The position numbers were made by a program, and so were the translations under genes. Source: Patagioenas fasciata (lineage: Eukaryota > Chordata > Aves > Columbiformes > Columbidae). From it: a stretch of 64,000 bases of DNA. Positions 22,084 through 32,577 of the stretch are shown here, in pieces. The first letter of the stretch is position 1. Each line of letters opens with the position of its first letter. The DNA is taken from assembly GCF_037038585.1 (NCBI RefSeq), contig NC_092521.1, positions 106,098,398-106,162,397 on the forward strand, in the 5' to 3' direction. The notes beneath the pieces were generated by a model. It had not been told where the DNA came from. It was given only the letters and a program-made list of their open reading frames with translations, and searched no databases.

Positions 22084-22462
22084 CAGAGGACACCAGGTTT
22101 GCCAAGTTTGGAGATAAGACGGTTGAGGGGTGATCTCAGTGACCTCCAGCTTCCTGAGTAGGTCAACTGGAAAGGAAGGTGCTGAGTTCTTCTCCTGGGT
22201 ACCCAGTTCCAGGACATGTGGCAATGGCTCAAAGCTGTGTCTGTCAGGGGTGGTTTGACCTTGACAGGGATGTCAAGGTCCTTGAGAGGGAGGTCAATCG
22301 CTGGAACAGGCTTCCTGGAGAGGTGACAGATTCTGCATGCCTGTCAGTGTCTGGACAATGCCCTTAAGACCATGCTTGAGCTTTTCGTCAGACCTGAAGT
22401 GGCCAGGCATTTGGACTTGAATGTCATCATAGGTCCCTTCCAGCTATTCTGTTCTATTCATA
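22084..22462 (+). mobile_element. diverged CR1-type LINE 3' fragment
   Basis: Plus-strand sequence resembling the CR1 ORF2 C-terminus and tail: a GGTTGAGGGGTGATCTCAGT segment, CGCTGGAACAGGCTTCCTGG, GACAATGCCCTTAA, TAGGTCCCTTCCAGC, and a TTCTGTTCTATTC tail. It is more diverged than the other CR1 copies and has the pentamer-like (ATTCT) tail rather than the octamer. Its left end is approximate. Confidence 0.75.
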
Positions 22463-23254
22463 TATATTGAACTATGGCTCTGATAGTCATACTCTGATTA
22501 CATGTTATGGTACCTAAGGCAAGCACAGGCACATACTACAGCAACTAAGGCCACTACGGAACAAGGAGCTCAATTTTTTGTTGCTACTTGAGGTTCTGTT
22601 TGGTGGTTGGTATTCGTTTGCTTGGTTTTTATGGCAGAACTAGTAAGAGTAGCTATTTGGTAACCATTGCAAAAGGATGCTGGAAAGAAGTAGTACATCT
22701 TTCAAATGTCACTTCGTATCAAAACAGGATGAAATCAACTCTCCAGTACAAAATAACTTCTATGCTTCTAACATTTTCTTGAAAACAAGTATTAATAGCA
22801 GGTATATGTTATGCAAATTAAATCACTGTCATCTTGTGTACAGGGAGAACATACATCAACTACACAGACGTGTTATCACCTTCCTCAGGAAAGAAACTAT
22901 AGAACAATAAAAATTCAGTGTCTAAATCTGTGAGGGTTTTGACCACAAACAACCATTTAATTTGTTTTATGAGTCTGCAATAATCAACTTTTTTAAAATT
23001 TTATTTTATTTTATTGGTAATCTCAGAAAATGAGTTGTGAGCTCTCTGGTAGCATTTGGCCTACCTCCACTGAGCTCTATTACATTATTTCTGTAGGAAC
23101 AATTATAAAGAAAATGCAGTTAATACAGCGAAGAAGGCATCAAGGGTAAGATTTATCCAGGATACAAGAAACAAAGTATTTATTTCTAAATTGGGAACTC
23201 TCTCTGTGTTTCCGCCACTCCCTATGCCCCTCCCATGATTTAACTCAACCTTAC
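22463..23254. other. non-coding DNA, probable intron of the minus-strand gene
   Basis: AT-rich. Acceptor-like runs occur on the minus strand near 22890 and 23100, but the frames after them close quickly or give exons of under 30 bp without phase support. Confidence 0.4.
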
Positions 23255-23312
23255 CATCTTATTTTGTGAAGATGTATAAGCCTGAATGCTATTCCCAAGT
23301 ACCTTGGGATAT
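23255..23312 (-). CDS. candidate exon, minus strand, 58 bp
   Basis: On the minus strand an acceptor at GTGCTCAG and a donor AAGATG/GTAAGG flank one base plus 19 codons, YPKVLGNSIQAYTSSQNKM. It leaves phase 0, matching the candidate at 20110. A second frame is also open and the pyrimidine tract is short, so this is a moderate call. An alternative acceptor (GACGTAG) a few bases upstream would keep the same frame. Confidence 0.35.
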
Positions 23313-25049
23313 CTGAGCACTACGTCCTTTTAAAAAACTTCAGGTTTTCATGCCTTGAATTATAAAAAACACTTTGTATTTCATGTTACTCAAAGTTCAA
23401 GAAACACTGAACTATGTCAATGGCACATCTAATTAAGTTAGGTCTTATCAGGACTAGTACTGGACATAAGCCAAACTTCTGCTTCATTTTAGGTCCAAAT
23501 TATGAATGTCAATGATTTCAAACAGCTTTAGGAAAAATAAATTGTCACGAATGAGAAAACTGCATTTGTCAGACAATACACTGACAAATATCAGCCAGAG
23601 ATTTCGTTCAAGAAGTGGGAAAACCCTCTTCAACCACATAAAATGAAAAGCTAAAAAACACTCTACTTAATAATTTTTCTGGACCTGTCTAGATGACTCC
23701 TTTTTTGGTCATCACATTACATGCCCAAAAGCATTTTCGTTTGAGTTTACCATTACATAGTTATGCAACAGTTACTATTGGTTAACAACTACTTTATCTA
23801 AAAGCACCAGGCAAGAGGAACAGACATTCCTTTGTCTTTTTTTTCTTTTAATCTCTCAGCAGGCACAGTCTACTAATAGAGGAAAAGGGTCACTAATGTC
23901 AGCTCAATCAAAACAGAAAGGACAACAGCTACTGGCGCTTCATTATTACCTGGGAACAGATGAAAAGGGGATGGGAAACAATGGAAATTCCTATGCCGGA
24001 ATTTCAGGCTTTCTGTCTTACTTAAGGGAGAAAGATAAGACAATCTGAGCGGTTTGTTTTTGGTTTTTTTTCCACAGTCTAAGTTTAAGAAACTTAAGTC
24101 ATGCTCCTCCCACATCCACCTTTCTTCCAGCTATGTTCTTGCGTTGCTTTATTCTGTATTGACTCTGGCAGTGATTTAACCAGCTTTCATCGAATAACGG
24201 ACAACAAACCCAGAATTATGCAATAGTCTTCTGCTGGGTTAGCAAGTTGAATTGCTATACTGCATGAGCTGCCAAATGCCAGAGATGGTGCAAAGCAGGA
24301 AGATAAAGCACTGGAAGTGAAGAAATGAGAAAGCAGTGAGAAAAGATTAAAATGAAGACAAGACACCCCCATATATCAACTATCAATCTTATATGTATAA
24401 AGAAATCACATATTTAAGAAGCTCTCTCTTGTGGTACCTCTACCTAACATACATACATCTGAACAATGAGTTACACATGCTGACTTTGTAGATATTTACA
24501 TCCCTTGAGCACACAAATAAACTACTACCTAAAGTGCAAGATGACAGGAGCCTCAACCAATCAGCAAACTATAGCTATTCTGGTGTATAGTGTACACAGC
24601 ACTTACAAATCAGAGAACGTGTACTTCCGTGTTTGGGGTTTTGTTTGTTTCTTTGTTTTTTTTTTAATCTGATGACTCTGGATCAACAGAACAGTATTTG
24701 CATTTTCCTCTTCTTGAGAGTAGCATTTACTAAGTGCATTTAAAGGCAAAACACACAACACTGCCTATGACTAAGTATTTGGAGAATATGGTGCAAAATA
24801 CCCAAACCTGACTTAAATGCTCTTCTGACATAAACCACTGTGAAGTCATTTGTTATTGTATGAATCGGGGAAAAGTGACACCAGTTAAACTTTTACTATA
24901 TTACAGTAAAGGTTGTCCCTCAAATTTTCAGCGAGCAAGAATAAAGGAAGTACTAATATAGTACAAAGTTATCTTTTACTTTATCACCGGTGAATGAGGA
25001 TACAGGAAGTGCAAACTACCTTCAGAAGATGCCGAGTCAGGGATTAGCA
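23313..25049. other. non-coding DNA with ambiguous exon-like signals on both strands
   Basis: Two long pyrimidine tracts stand out: one on the plus strand ending at 23859 (see the frame at 23860) and one on the minus strand ending near 24347 (TCTTCACTTCCAG). The minus-strand frame after the latter is open for about 50 codons but has no good donor. The exon chain between 23255 and the CpG island is therefore unresolved. A short T-rich tract lies at 24643-24665. Confidence 0.4.
23860..24048 (+). CDS. weak candidate terminal exon, plus strand
   Basis: A strong acceptor (TTTGTC, a T-run, then ATCTCTCAG) is followed by 62 open codons and a TGA at 24046-24048. The peptide begins QAQSTNRGKGSLMSAQSKQK and ends FLSYLREKDKTI. 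It overlaps a minus-strand open frame with its own acceptor-like run, so at most one is real. It could be the end of the plus-strand gene of exon 13479, but the phases do not join directly (phase 1 out, phase 0 in). No family recognised. Confidence 0.22.
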   Translation, partial: QAQSTNRGKGSLMSAQSKQKGQQLLALHYYLGTDEKGMGNNGNSYAGISGFLSYLREKDKTI

Positions 25050-25330
25050 GTGGGGTAATAGACTACTCCCGCCGATTCACAGGCAAGCGGCAGCGGTAAG
25101 GACCTAGGCCCGACCAGCGCCTCAGCCGCCAGCGATGCGGCAACGCCAGCGCGCTCGGGCCCCACAGAGCGAATCCTCCTCCCAACCAGCGGACTGAGCT
25201 GTCAAAGAGGGAGGGAGAACCCCCGCCTCCACGCCCGATCCTCTTCCTCCGCCCCTCCTGCGGGGCTGCGAGGCAGTTGCCAAGGTGCCAGTACGGCAAG
25301 CGGACCGTCCCCATCCTCTTCTTCCTCATG
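25020..25330 (-). other. probable first exon or 5' UTR of the minus-strand gene
   Basis: This is the left half of the CpG island. On the minus strand it ends at GCATCTTCTGAAG/GTAGTT, a usable donor. The ATG at the right end (ATGAGGAAGAAG) opens a frame that stops before the donor (CGGGAGTAG), so the exon is probably untranslated or starts translation further on. Transcription direction is inferred from the exons at 17536-19480 on the same strand. Confidence 0.35.
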
Positions 25331-25898
25331 TTGGAAGGGACCCACAAAGATCATCGAGTCCAACTCCTGTCCCTGCCTAGGACAACCCCCAAATTCACGC
25401 CATGTGTCTGGAGGTGTTGTCCAGTCTCTTCTTGAACACTGTCAGGCTTGGGGCAGCGTCACCTCCCCGGGGAGCCTGTTCCAGTGCTCCACCACCCTCT
25501 GGGGGAGGAACCTTTTCCTAATGCCCGGCGTAAAGCTCCCCTGGCACATCTTCCTGACATTCCCTCGGGTTCTGTCATTGGTCACCAGAGGGCAGTGCCT
25601 GCCCCTCCTCCTCCCCTTATGAGGAAGCTGTAGCTGCCATGAGGTCTCCCCTCAGTCTCCTCCAGGCCGAACAAACCAAGTGACTTTAGCCGCTCCTCAT
25701 ACAGCTTCCCCTCAAAATCTTTCACCAACTTCGTAGCCCTCTTCTGGACACTCTCCAGTAGCTTTATATCCTTTTTATAGTGTGATGCCCAGAGCTACAG
25801 ACAGTGCTCCAGGTGAGGCCGCACCTGTGCAGTGTAGAGCGGGACAATCATCCCCCTCGATCGGTTGGCAAAGCTGTGCTTGCTGCACCCCAGCACAC
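25331..25898 (-). mobile_element. CR1 LINE fragment inside the CpG island
   Basis: It starts at the left with TTGGAAGGGACCCACAAAGA and continues through CR1 landmarks in minus orientation: TTCCAGTGCTCCACCACC, TCTCCTCCAGGCCGAACAAA, TGCTCCAGGTGAGGCCGCAC and GTGCTTGCTGCACCCCAGCA. It lacks the terminal octamers, so both ends are missing or eroded. It belongs to a different, more GC-rich CR1 subfamily from the copies at 20764 and 40928. Confidence 0.88.
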
Positions 25899-25991
25899 TT
25901 CTTCCTTTTCCTGTTCTTCCTGCCTCAGCCCTCCATTCGCCCCCTCCTGGAACACACACGTCCAGCCCTCCGCGAATCCCCTTTTCTGCAG

Positions 25992-25996
25992 CCAAT
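25992..25996 (+). promoter_or_regulatory. CCAAT box
   Basis: CAGCCAATCG in GC-rich sequence is the typical context for NF-Y binding. It lies upstream of the presumed plus-strand start region and about 450 bp upstream of the donor-like site near 26443. Confidence 0.5.
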
Positions 25997-26056
25997 CGCA
26001 ACCTGCCGGAGGCGTGACCACGGCGGAGGGAACAACGAACAAGTTGTAACAAGTGG

Positions 26057-26092
26057 GAGCGAGATGCTAGGTGCGAGCGAGATGCTGGGTGC
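26057..26092. repeat. 18-bp tandem duplication in the island
   Basis: Two copies of GAGCGAGATGCT(A/G)GGTGC, one mismatch, head to tail. Confidence 0.9.
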
Positions 26093-26723
26093 TGCTTGTC
26101 GCCGCCTCCGCGCCGAGTGCGTTGCCGGTCTGGCAGCACGCGGAGGGGCGCGGCCGTGGGCTCTGCTGCTGGCGGCGCTTACCCGCTCCTGTTGCGGCTG
26201 CAGGGCTGGTGCTGCTTCGCTGCCGCTGCTTCCAGTCTACGCAGGGCTTGAGACGGGGGAGCTCCTTGTTCCCTGCGCTGAGGCCGTGCGCAGCGGGAGG
26301 AGGCGTCGCCAGGCCTGGAGCTGCGGACCGGCCTCTGCAGGCATGGAAGTGCAGTGGGTTTCCACCCAGCCGGGTGCAGCGGAGCGTGCCGCAACCCCGG
26401 AGTGACGCACCAGGAGGTCAGCTGGAGCTCGCCTGTGCTACTTGTAAGTGCAGGACGTACGGGGCTGGATGCAGCAGCGGCGGTGGCTCTTGGAAGCGGA
26501 GCCGGAGCGCCGATTGTGCCCTTAACAACAGAGCTTGGGCTTCAGGGTGGGGAGCAGAGGAGACGCGCCGGTGTGACGCAGCCAGCCCTGCCGGGCACGG
26601 ACCGAGTGCTGTGCCCTAAACGTTTGGAGAGCGAGGCGCTGGGCCGTTGCGTTGTGGAAGCAGTAACGAGGGAGGAAAGGCAGAGAAGGATCTGCACTGA
26701 CTGAAGATGTCCCTGCTCATTGT

Positions 26724-26790
26724 AGGGCGGGTTGGACTAGATGACCTTTAAAGGTCCCTTACAACCCAAACTGTTCCATGATTCTATGAA
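26724..26790 (+). mobile_element. CR1 3'-end fragment
   Basis: GGGTTGGACTAGATGACC, then AGGTCCCTTACAACCCAA and an octamer-like ATGATTCTATGA tail, plus orientation, about 67 bp. It marks the right edge of the CpG-rich block. Confidence 0.85.
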
Positions 26791-27009
26791 AATGCTGTTA
26801 ATACTTATAAACTATTACCATCTGCCAGCCAGTGTGGAATTTTTGCAGTAGTCGTCCTTTTGTCACATGTAGGCAAATTATTGTTGAGCCACCCTTTGTA
26901 AACTATGAAGTATTTCATTTCTTGGTGATGAAAAAGGAATTATGTTCTGAAAAAGTGCATGAAAAATAAAACATATTTTAACTTGCTGGACTTCCTTAAT
27001 ATTTTTAAC

Positions 27010-27774
27010 TATTATGGTTTAACCCCAACTGGCAATCACAACCAGGATAGCTGCTCACTCACTCCCCTCACTGCCCCCCCAAATAGAGGAGAGAATTGGA
27101 AGGGAGAAACTCATGAATTGAGATAAACACCCATAACAAAATAATACTAATATAACATTGCTACTACCAAAATATATATAAAATGGAAATAAACTCAAAG
27201 GAATTCCTCATGAGCTCTATGCTGAGTAACCAGTCCGAGGAAGAGAGAGAGCACCCTGGTCCCAAACAGCCAATCCTAGAGAGGGAGAGTAAACAGCAGA
27301 AAGGCCCAGAGACCCTCTGCAAAACAGCAGGACAGCAAAAGGCCAAACTAAAAGAACTTCCAAATGGAATTCCACCAAACCAGACCAGTAGCAGAACAGA
27401 TCTGTCTCCCTCTTCCTAGCTGGAAAATCAAAGTCTGATGGTAATGGCCTGGAATATTATTGATCACTCTGGATGTTAGTCAAGATCTGCCCCATTTATA
27501 CCCCCAATTCCCAGCTGCCTTGCACCTGGAGGCAGAGACCCTAGAAAAATCCTTGGCTCCCAGATAACTACTAAAACAACAGTAAGCTCTTGCATTCTCT
27601 TTGTTCCAGCTCGAAGACACTGGAAAGTTACTTGAAGAAAAACATTAACACTGTCCAGGGGTGTTATCTTCTTGTTCTCAAAACAGAATCCAAACAGTGA
27701 TGGTGCTAGCTACAAAAAAGAAAAGTTTCTAATTGCATAGAGAAAATTAGCTTACTTTCAGTCAAGCCAGCATG
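27010..27774 (-). mobile_element. LTR, family A copy 2 (minus orientation)
   Basis: It is alignable by eye over most of its length with the LTR at 8543. Shared segments include TATGGTTTAAC at the left, CACCCTGGTCC..AACAGCCAATCCT in the middle, TGATCA(G/C)TCTGGATGT.AGTCAAG further right, and a CAGT(C/T)AA(G/A)CCAGCA right end. Only solo-LTR sequence is present. The TG at the left edge has decayed to TA, and I found no matching 5-bp flanks, so this copy is older or its edges have changed. Confidence 0.75.
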
Positions 27775-28770
27775 CTGATTTAGAAGATTTTAAGTTGTAA
27801 TATGTTGTAACTGACTTGCTTGTTACTGTAATATCACTTGACTTGACAGTTATGACAATTATAAATAATCTAGCATTAAATCTCTAATCTTAACACTTAA
27901 AGGCATGCTGTGTTCAGTGGTTTATGTTTTGCAAATTACATGAAATAATTTCATACCGTTGTATTTTACCTTGGGGTGTTTATGGTGTTTTTAGGATAGT
28001 GAATAAAGATCAGGCAGGATTGGACCTTGGTGAGGAAATCTCCAAATATCCTTAAATGTTATAGCAAGGAGTGATGATTACTCAGCAGGTGGTGCTCTTC
28101 TCTTTCAGTTTTTATTCAGTCAGTGCCATGGCAGGACACTTAGTTGTTTTTTTTCTCAGTCAAAACAAAGGTCCTGATTAAGGCTGATCAGAAAATTCAA
28201 AGTATGTTCTGGAAAAAAAAAAAAAAACAAAAAAAACCCAAACCAACAAACAAAGAACATAATCAGATTCTTTTGTGTAAGGTTGGCAACTGAAAACTTT
28301 CTGGTCGTAGCCAAAAGGAAACCAATTTATGAGTGTCATGGAGCTTGATCAAGAGCTTGATTTCCTTGAATTACTGTACACTTGGGATACTGCAACATTT
28401 CTTTGTATAAATTTACATTCTGAGTGTATTTTCCAATTTCTGATGATAGTCTTATTGACTTACAGAGCATACGGTTAAGAACAGTGTGTCTGTAGTGTTT
28501 TCTAATTTTCCTGCAGGTTCTTTAATTGATACATTTGGATTCAACTTTTGAACTAAAATAGTATTAAACTTAGAAGTGTTACATATCTGCACAGTACAGA
28601 CTTACAACAAAATTTGAAAATAAATTACATTTAAAACACAAAGGCAATTTTACAGGTGTTTTAACTGTAGAAACTGATGTTTAGCCATGTAAGGAATTTT
28701 GTAGTGCAAGATATAGGTACTAACATATTTAAGAAATGTCATTCTTTTTTTTTTTTTTTTTTTTGACCAG
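27775..28770. other. probable intron, plus-strand transcript
   Basis: AT-rich. A 35-bp exon-like segment at 27995-28029 has a TGTTTTTAG acceptor and a CTTG/GTGAGG donor with one open frame, but its phases do not fit the exon at 28771. An A-rich run lies at 28210-28250 and a 20-T run at 28745-28764, the latter serving as the tract of the next acceptor. Confidence 0.4.
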
Positions 28771-28836
28771 TGGCTGTTGTGCTCATTAAATCACTATCTT
28801 GAACTTCAGTACCAGTACTTCTACTCAAACCCTATG
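28771..28836 (+). CDS. internal coding exon, 66 bp, plus-strand gene
   Basis: A 20-base T run, then GACCAG, gives a very strong acceptor; the donor is ATG/GTAAGTG. Exactly 22 codons lie between in phase 0, WLLCSLNHYLELQ then YQYFYSNPM, and the other two frames contain stops. The peptide is aromatic-rich. This is the nearest good exon downstream of the CpG island, so it likely belongs to a gene transcribed rightwards from there. The T run is also a likely length-variable site. No family recognised, and no following exon could be firmly placed in the next 30 kb. Confidence 0.6.
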
Positions 28837-31800
28837 GTAAGTGTCACCCAAGGTGAGTAGGTGAACACCCAAGGTCCAGATGTACTCTTGACAAATGAGC
28901 AACTCAGTGTTACTTTTGGAAAGAGAACCACCAACCTTATTCGCAGTTTTCTCTGTCCAAATACTTTCTGGATGTATTATTTTTTTGTATACAGATGTAT
29001 ATTAAGTGTAACATACAGACTTTAATTTTTTCTTAAAGTAATTGCCTACATTTCTTAATTTAAAAAAAGACAATTGAAGCGTGAGGAAGTAAATTACGTT
29101 TCTAGACTGACCTTTTCAAAAGATTTCTGTGAAAACAGATTGTGCATCTCAAGGTTTACAGTTGGCAGAGCAGATCAGATGTTTTCTTGCTTCTGAAGGT
29201 AGCATATCTTACAGGTTTTTTTCTCCTGCCCTGCTTTGCTCTGTCCTCCCTTGTTCAAGGTCACATACTCCTGTGCCTTTCTTTGTGCAGGTCTGGTGCC
29301 TGTCAGACTCTCCTGTTAGGTGTTATAACTCACTGGCAAGGCAGAAAAGTGACATCTTTCTTGTTAAGACTGGTTTCTGTTACTTTACTCAGCTAGAGAC
29401 ACTCATGGAAAGGTCCGAAATCCACCACAGACAGCAGAAGGCATAGGACAAGCTGGAGACAGGAAGATGAAGCAGTTATAGGCAGAAGGGAACAGAAACT
29501 CACTTTTTGGGAGCAGTGCATATCACTTTACCTTATCTTACACTGAGGCATCTCAAAATTGGGAACTGGGTCTTCAAATCTAAACTCTTTGTAATCTGTG
29601 AAGACAGACCTCTCCACATGATAATTCATCTCATAAGACAGATACCTAAGACAAGTTGTAGGAATAACCTTTTTAATGACTTTCCGTGGTTTACAAGAGG
29701 ATCTGGTAGATTAATAGAGTGTTCACATTATCTCTAAAATTAAGAGAGATTAATCTTATTTTCCTGGCTTTCAACATGTCTTAGAGTAGGATTTGAGACA
29801 TAACATTTTCTTCCAAAATGTATTTTAGGAGAGGCTGAGAGCACCCACGTACTCAGTTACCAGTTTAGCTGGTGAGCGGTCACTGGCTGTCATCTGGTAT
29901 CTCAGCAGCTTGAGGTCACTAGTCCATACCCTCAGTCTCATTTATACTTCCTTACCTGTAATCTATATCTATGCTAATGGCCCCTGATAATTTTCTTGTA
30001 ACAGTTTTCATATGTGATAAAATACTAAGCACTTGTTTTCAGAAAGGATATTGTATTTCAGATGCCTTGCTGGCAGTATAAAGTAATTTCTGTATTTTAA
30101 TAATTTCTTCAATAGATGGCAGTAGCTGCTTATTGACTGATAAATTAACCCGATTTGTAGTACACTATCTAAACATAAAGCATTAAAACTCATGTTCATA
30201 GATAAGTATTTAACACGTAACTGACACATAGCTATGTATGTTACAAGTGTGTCACCTGTTTTCCATATTTGAATGTGAAATCCTTTCTGACTATTTTCCT
30301 TTTGAGTCTGTTGGTTTTCTCAGAATTACATGATAGCAGAAAACTAATAAAATTATTGTAGGGCTTCCAAAGGTTAAGGAAAAATGTGTCTCAGAGCATG
30401 CTTAGTTCTGAAGTTGAGTTTTTCTACATTTGAAAACTGTCGTGTGTTACCTTGAGTTCATTTTACAATGTGTTACATCCAGATTAGAATGCTTTATCAT
30501 AAATTATCTGTGCTTTTATGATCAGCACTTTACTTAAATAATATTATAAGCTTACTTGCACCAAAACCATTATGGATGGTTTTTCATTGTGAAACATGTC
30601 ATGTTACAAGACTTTCAAAACCTGTCGCTGTTTTCCTACCATGTTCTGCTGCTCCTAAGCTTTCTGTTCATCCACGTTGCCTCTTCTGTCCTGGAGTCAT
30701 AGTAGAGAGATGGCTAGTGTGCTGTTTAAACATTGATCTGAAGACTTTTATATGGTTATGCCTGATTCATAAGGAGTTCACAAACCAGAGCTCTTGATGC
30801 TTCATCTGCCATACATGATGCTGGCTTGAATCATATACTGAGAAGCTTTGAGTGGAAACCATTTTTTCACCAGAATGATCTGCATTACTTTAAGTGATCT
30901 GCAGTTATATGAACAGCCACCATTATACAGATGAAGGAATACAGGGGATGAATTCTGGTTTTACTAAATACCTCATAAATAAATTTGGATGAGAATTACC
31001 ACAGTCTATTATTTCCATGGAAAGTTTGGTAGTATCTTGCTAACTATGCTATGGCAGTTTCAGTAACACAAATACAAGAATGTCAGACATTGGATCTCAT
31101 TAACCATGACGGAAACATGGAGAACTAGAGGACCCTAAAAAACACTGAAAAATCAACCTGAACCAGAAGCAGAGGACAAAACCCATGCATGGGACCAAAT
31201 CCAATAAATATAAATTGATACAGTGGAATACAACTTTAGCATAGGTGGGCAGGGAGGTTTAAATAACTTAATGACACTAACACATTTTTATACCCTTTCT
31301 TTGTTTCATGGATTAAGTGCTTTTCCTACCATCTTGGCTGCACCCTGACTGCTGTTCAGCTATACCGCACACCACCTGTTACCACTTCCCTATTTCTGTA
31401 AGTAGATACAAATGGAAACAGTGTCCCACTCTGTGTCCCTGGTCGTGGTGCTTCTTCATCTCTTCACTTCTGCCTAGTTGACCCTTAATGGCCTGAAAAG
31501 GGTGATATCCCAGTGACTGTTTTAAAGAAAAGATGTACAGAGAAGAGAGACGCAGTGATATCTTGGAGAGGAGGAAAGAGCACACCTAACTCAGCTTCAC
31601 ACTAATCCAGTCATTATTTGCTTTACAATATTCACAGGAACAGCAAGCTTGTTAGTGGTCATTCATTCCTCCAGGTTGGCAGGGCAACCACTTTCTATTG
31701 TGGTGCTTCATGTCATACCTGGGGAGTAACAATGCACATGAGGAAGCAAACTTTCTGCCTTTTGCCTTCTCTCTCTAATGCCATGAAAAAGAAAGGATGG

Positions 31801-32540
31801 GAAGAGGGAATGGATAGTGAATGATGTTGTAAAGGCCAACAACCTTCTTGGAATACATTCCAAAGTAGTCTTTTGAATGTACATAGTGTTGTGAAAGCCT
31901 AGGCCAAGATTTTTATAAGAATAGTATTTTTTAGTATTGGTATGTGTTGAATAAAAAAAGAGTTGACTTTTTCTTCTCACTGTTCTGGATCATAGATCCT
32001 CCTTTTATATCACCATCATTACATATTCAGCGACTCCAAAATAACACGGAAAGTCCAACGTTGTTACAAGAAACTAAGCATGCAAAAGTAACACTAAATG
32101 TGATAACACTTATTAAATCTGATTGAACTGTGATACAAATACACTGAGCCAAGAAGACATGTAGCATTCCTAAGACATGTCCTTTGTGAAAAAAGTGTAT
32201 ACTGATGAAAAAATTATATTAGTACCAGTGTATGAGTACAATACATCCCTCATTTTTTGAATTTGTATCATTCTACTGAATACTCCTTTCTGACTTACCA
32301 AGCTTGCTTTTCTCCTATTGCCTTGTGCAAGATTCTTTCTTTCTTGATCTCCTGAGCTTCTGCAAAACACATCAAGCAGCAGTCAAAAGGAACATGTTTT
32401 TTTCTCTGTAATTCCCACCTTAGAGTCTTTTAGATGTGCCACTGTATTATGTATTACTGTAGGTGAACTTTCCGTATGCAGACCAAACACACACCATGGA
32501 GAAATATTTTTCTCTGTTTATGAACATCAGTGTATAGAAT

Positions 32541-32577
32541 AAAAAACAAACAAACAAACAAACAACACAAAAAAACC
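32541..32577. repeat. (CAAA)n simple repeat
   Basis: A-rich CAAA units followed by a further A run. Confidence 0.85.

Larger units (their letters stand above)
25050..26720. promoter_or_regulatory. CpG-rich block, probable bidirectional promoter island
   Basis: GC content and CpG frequency jump here against AT-rich flanks on both sides. A CR1 fragment at about 25331-25898 splits the block. The left part has a minus-strand GC box (GGGGCGG at 25249-25255) and a donor-like GAAG/GTAGTT on the minus strand near 25022, suiting the minus-strand gene. The right part has a CCAAT box at 25992-25996, a short 18-bp tandem repeat at 26057-26092, and a donor-like CTACTT/GTAAGTG near 26443 on the plus strand. 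Large chance frames occur on both strands because stops are rare in GC-rich DNA; none has a clear start-to-splice structure. Confidence 0.7.

Noticed and set aside
25782-26619. Long overlapping frames (207 and 182 codons) in the CpG-rich block
   Set aside because: Stops are rare in GC-rich DNA, frames are open on both strands, one begins inside the CR1 fragment, and the Arg/Ala/Gly/Cys-rich translations look like chance products.
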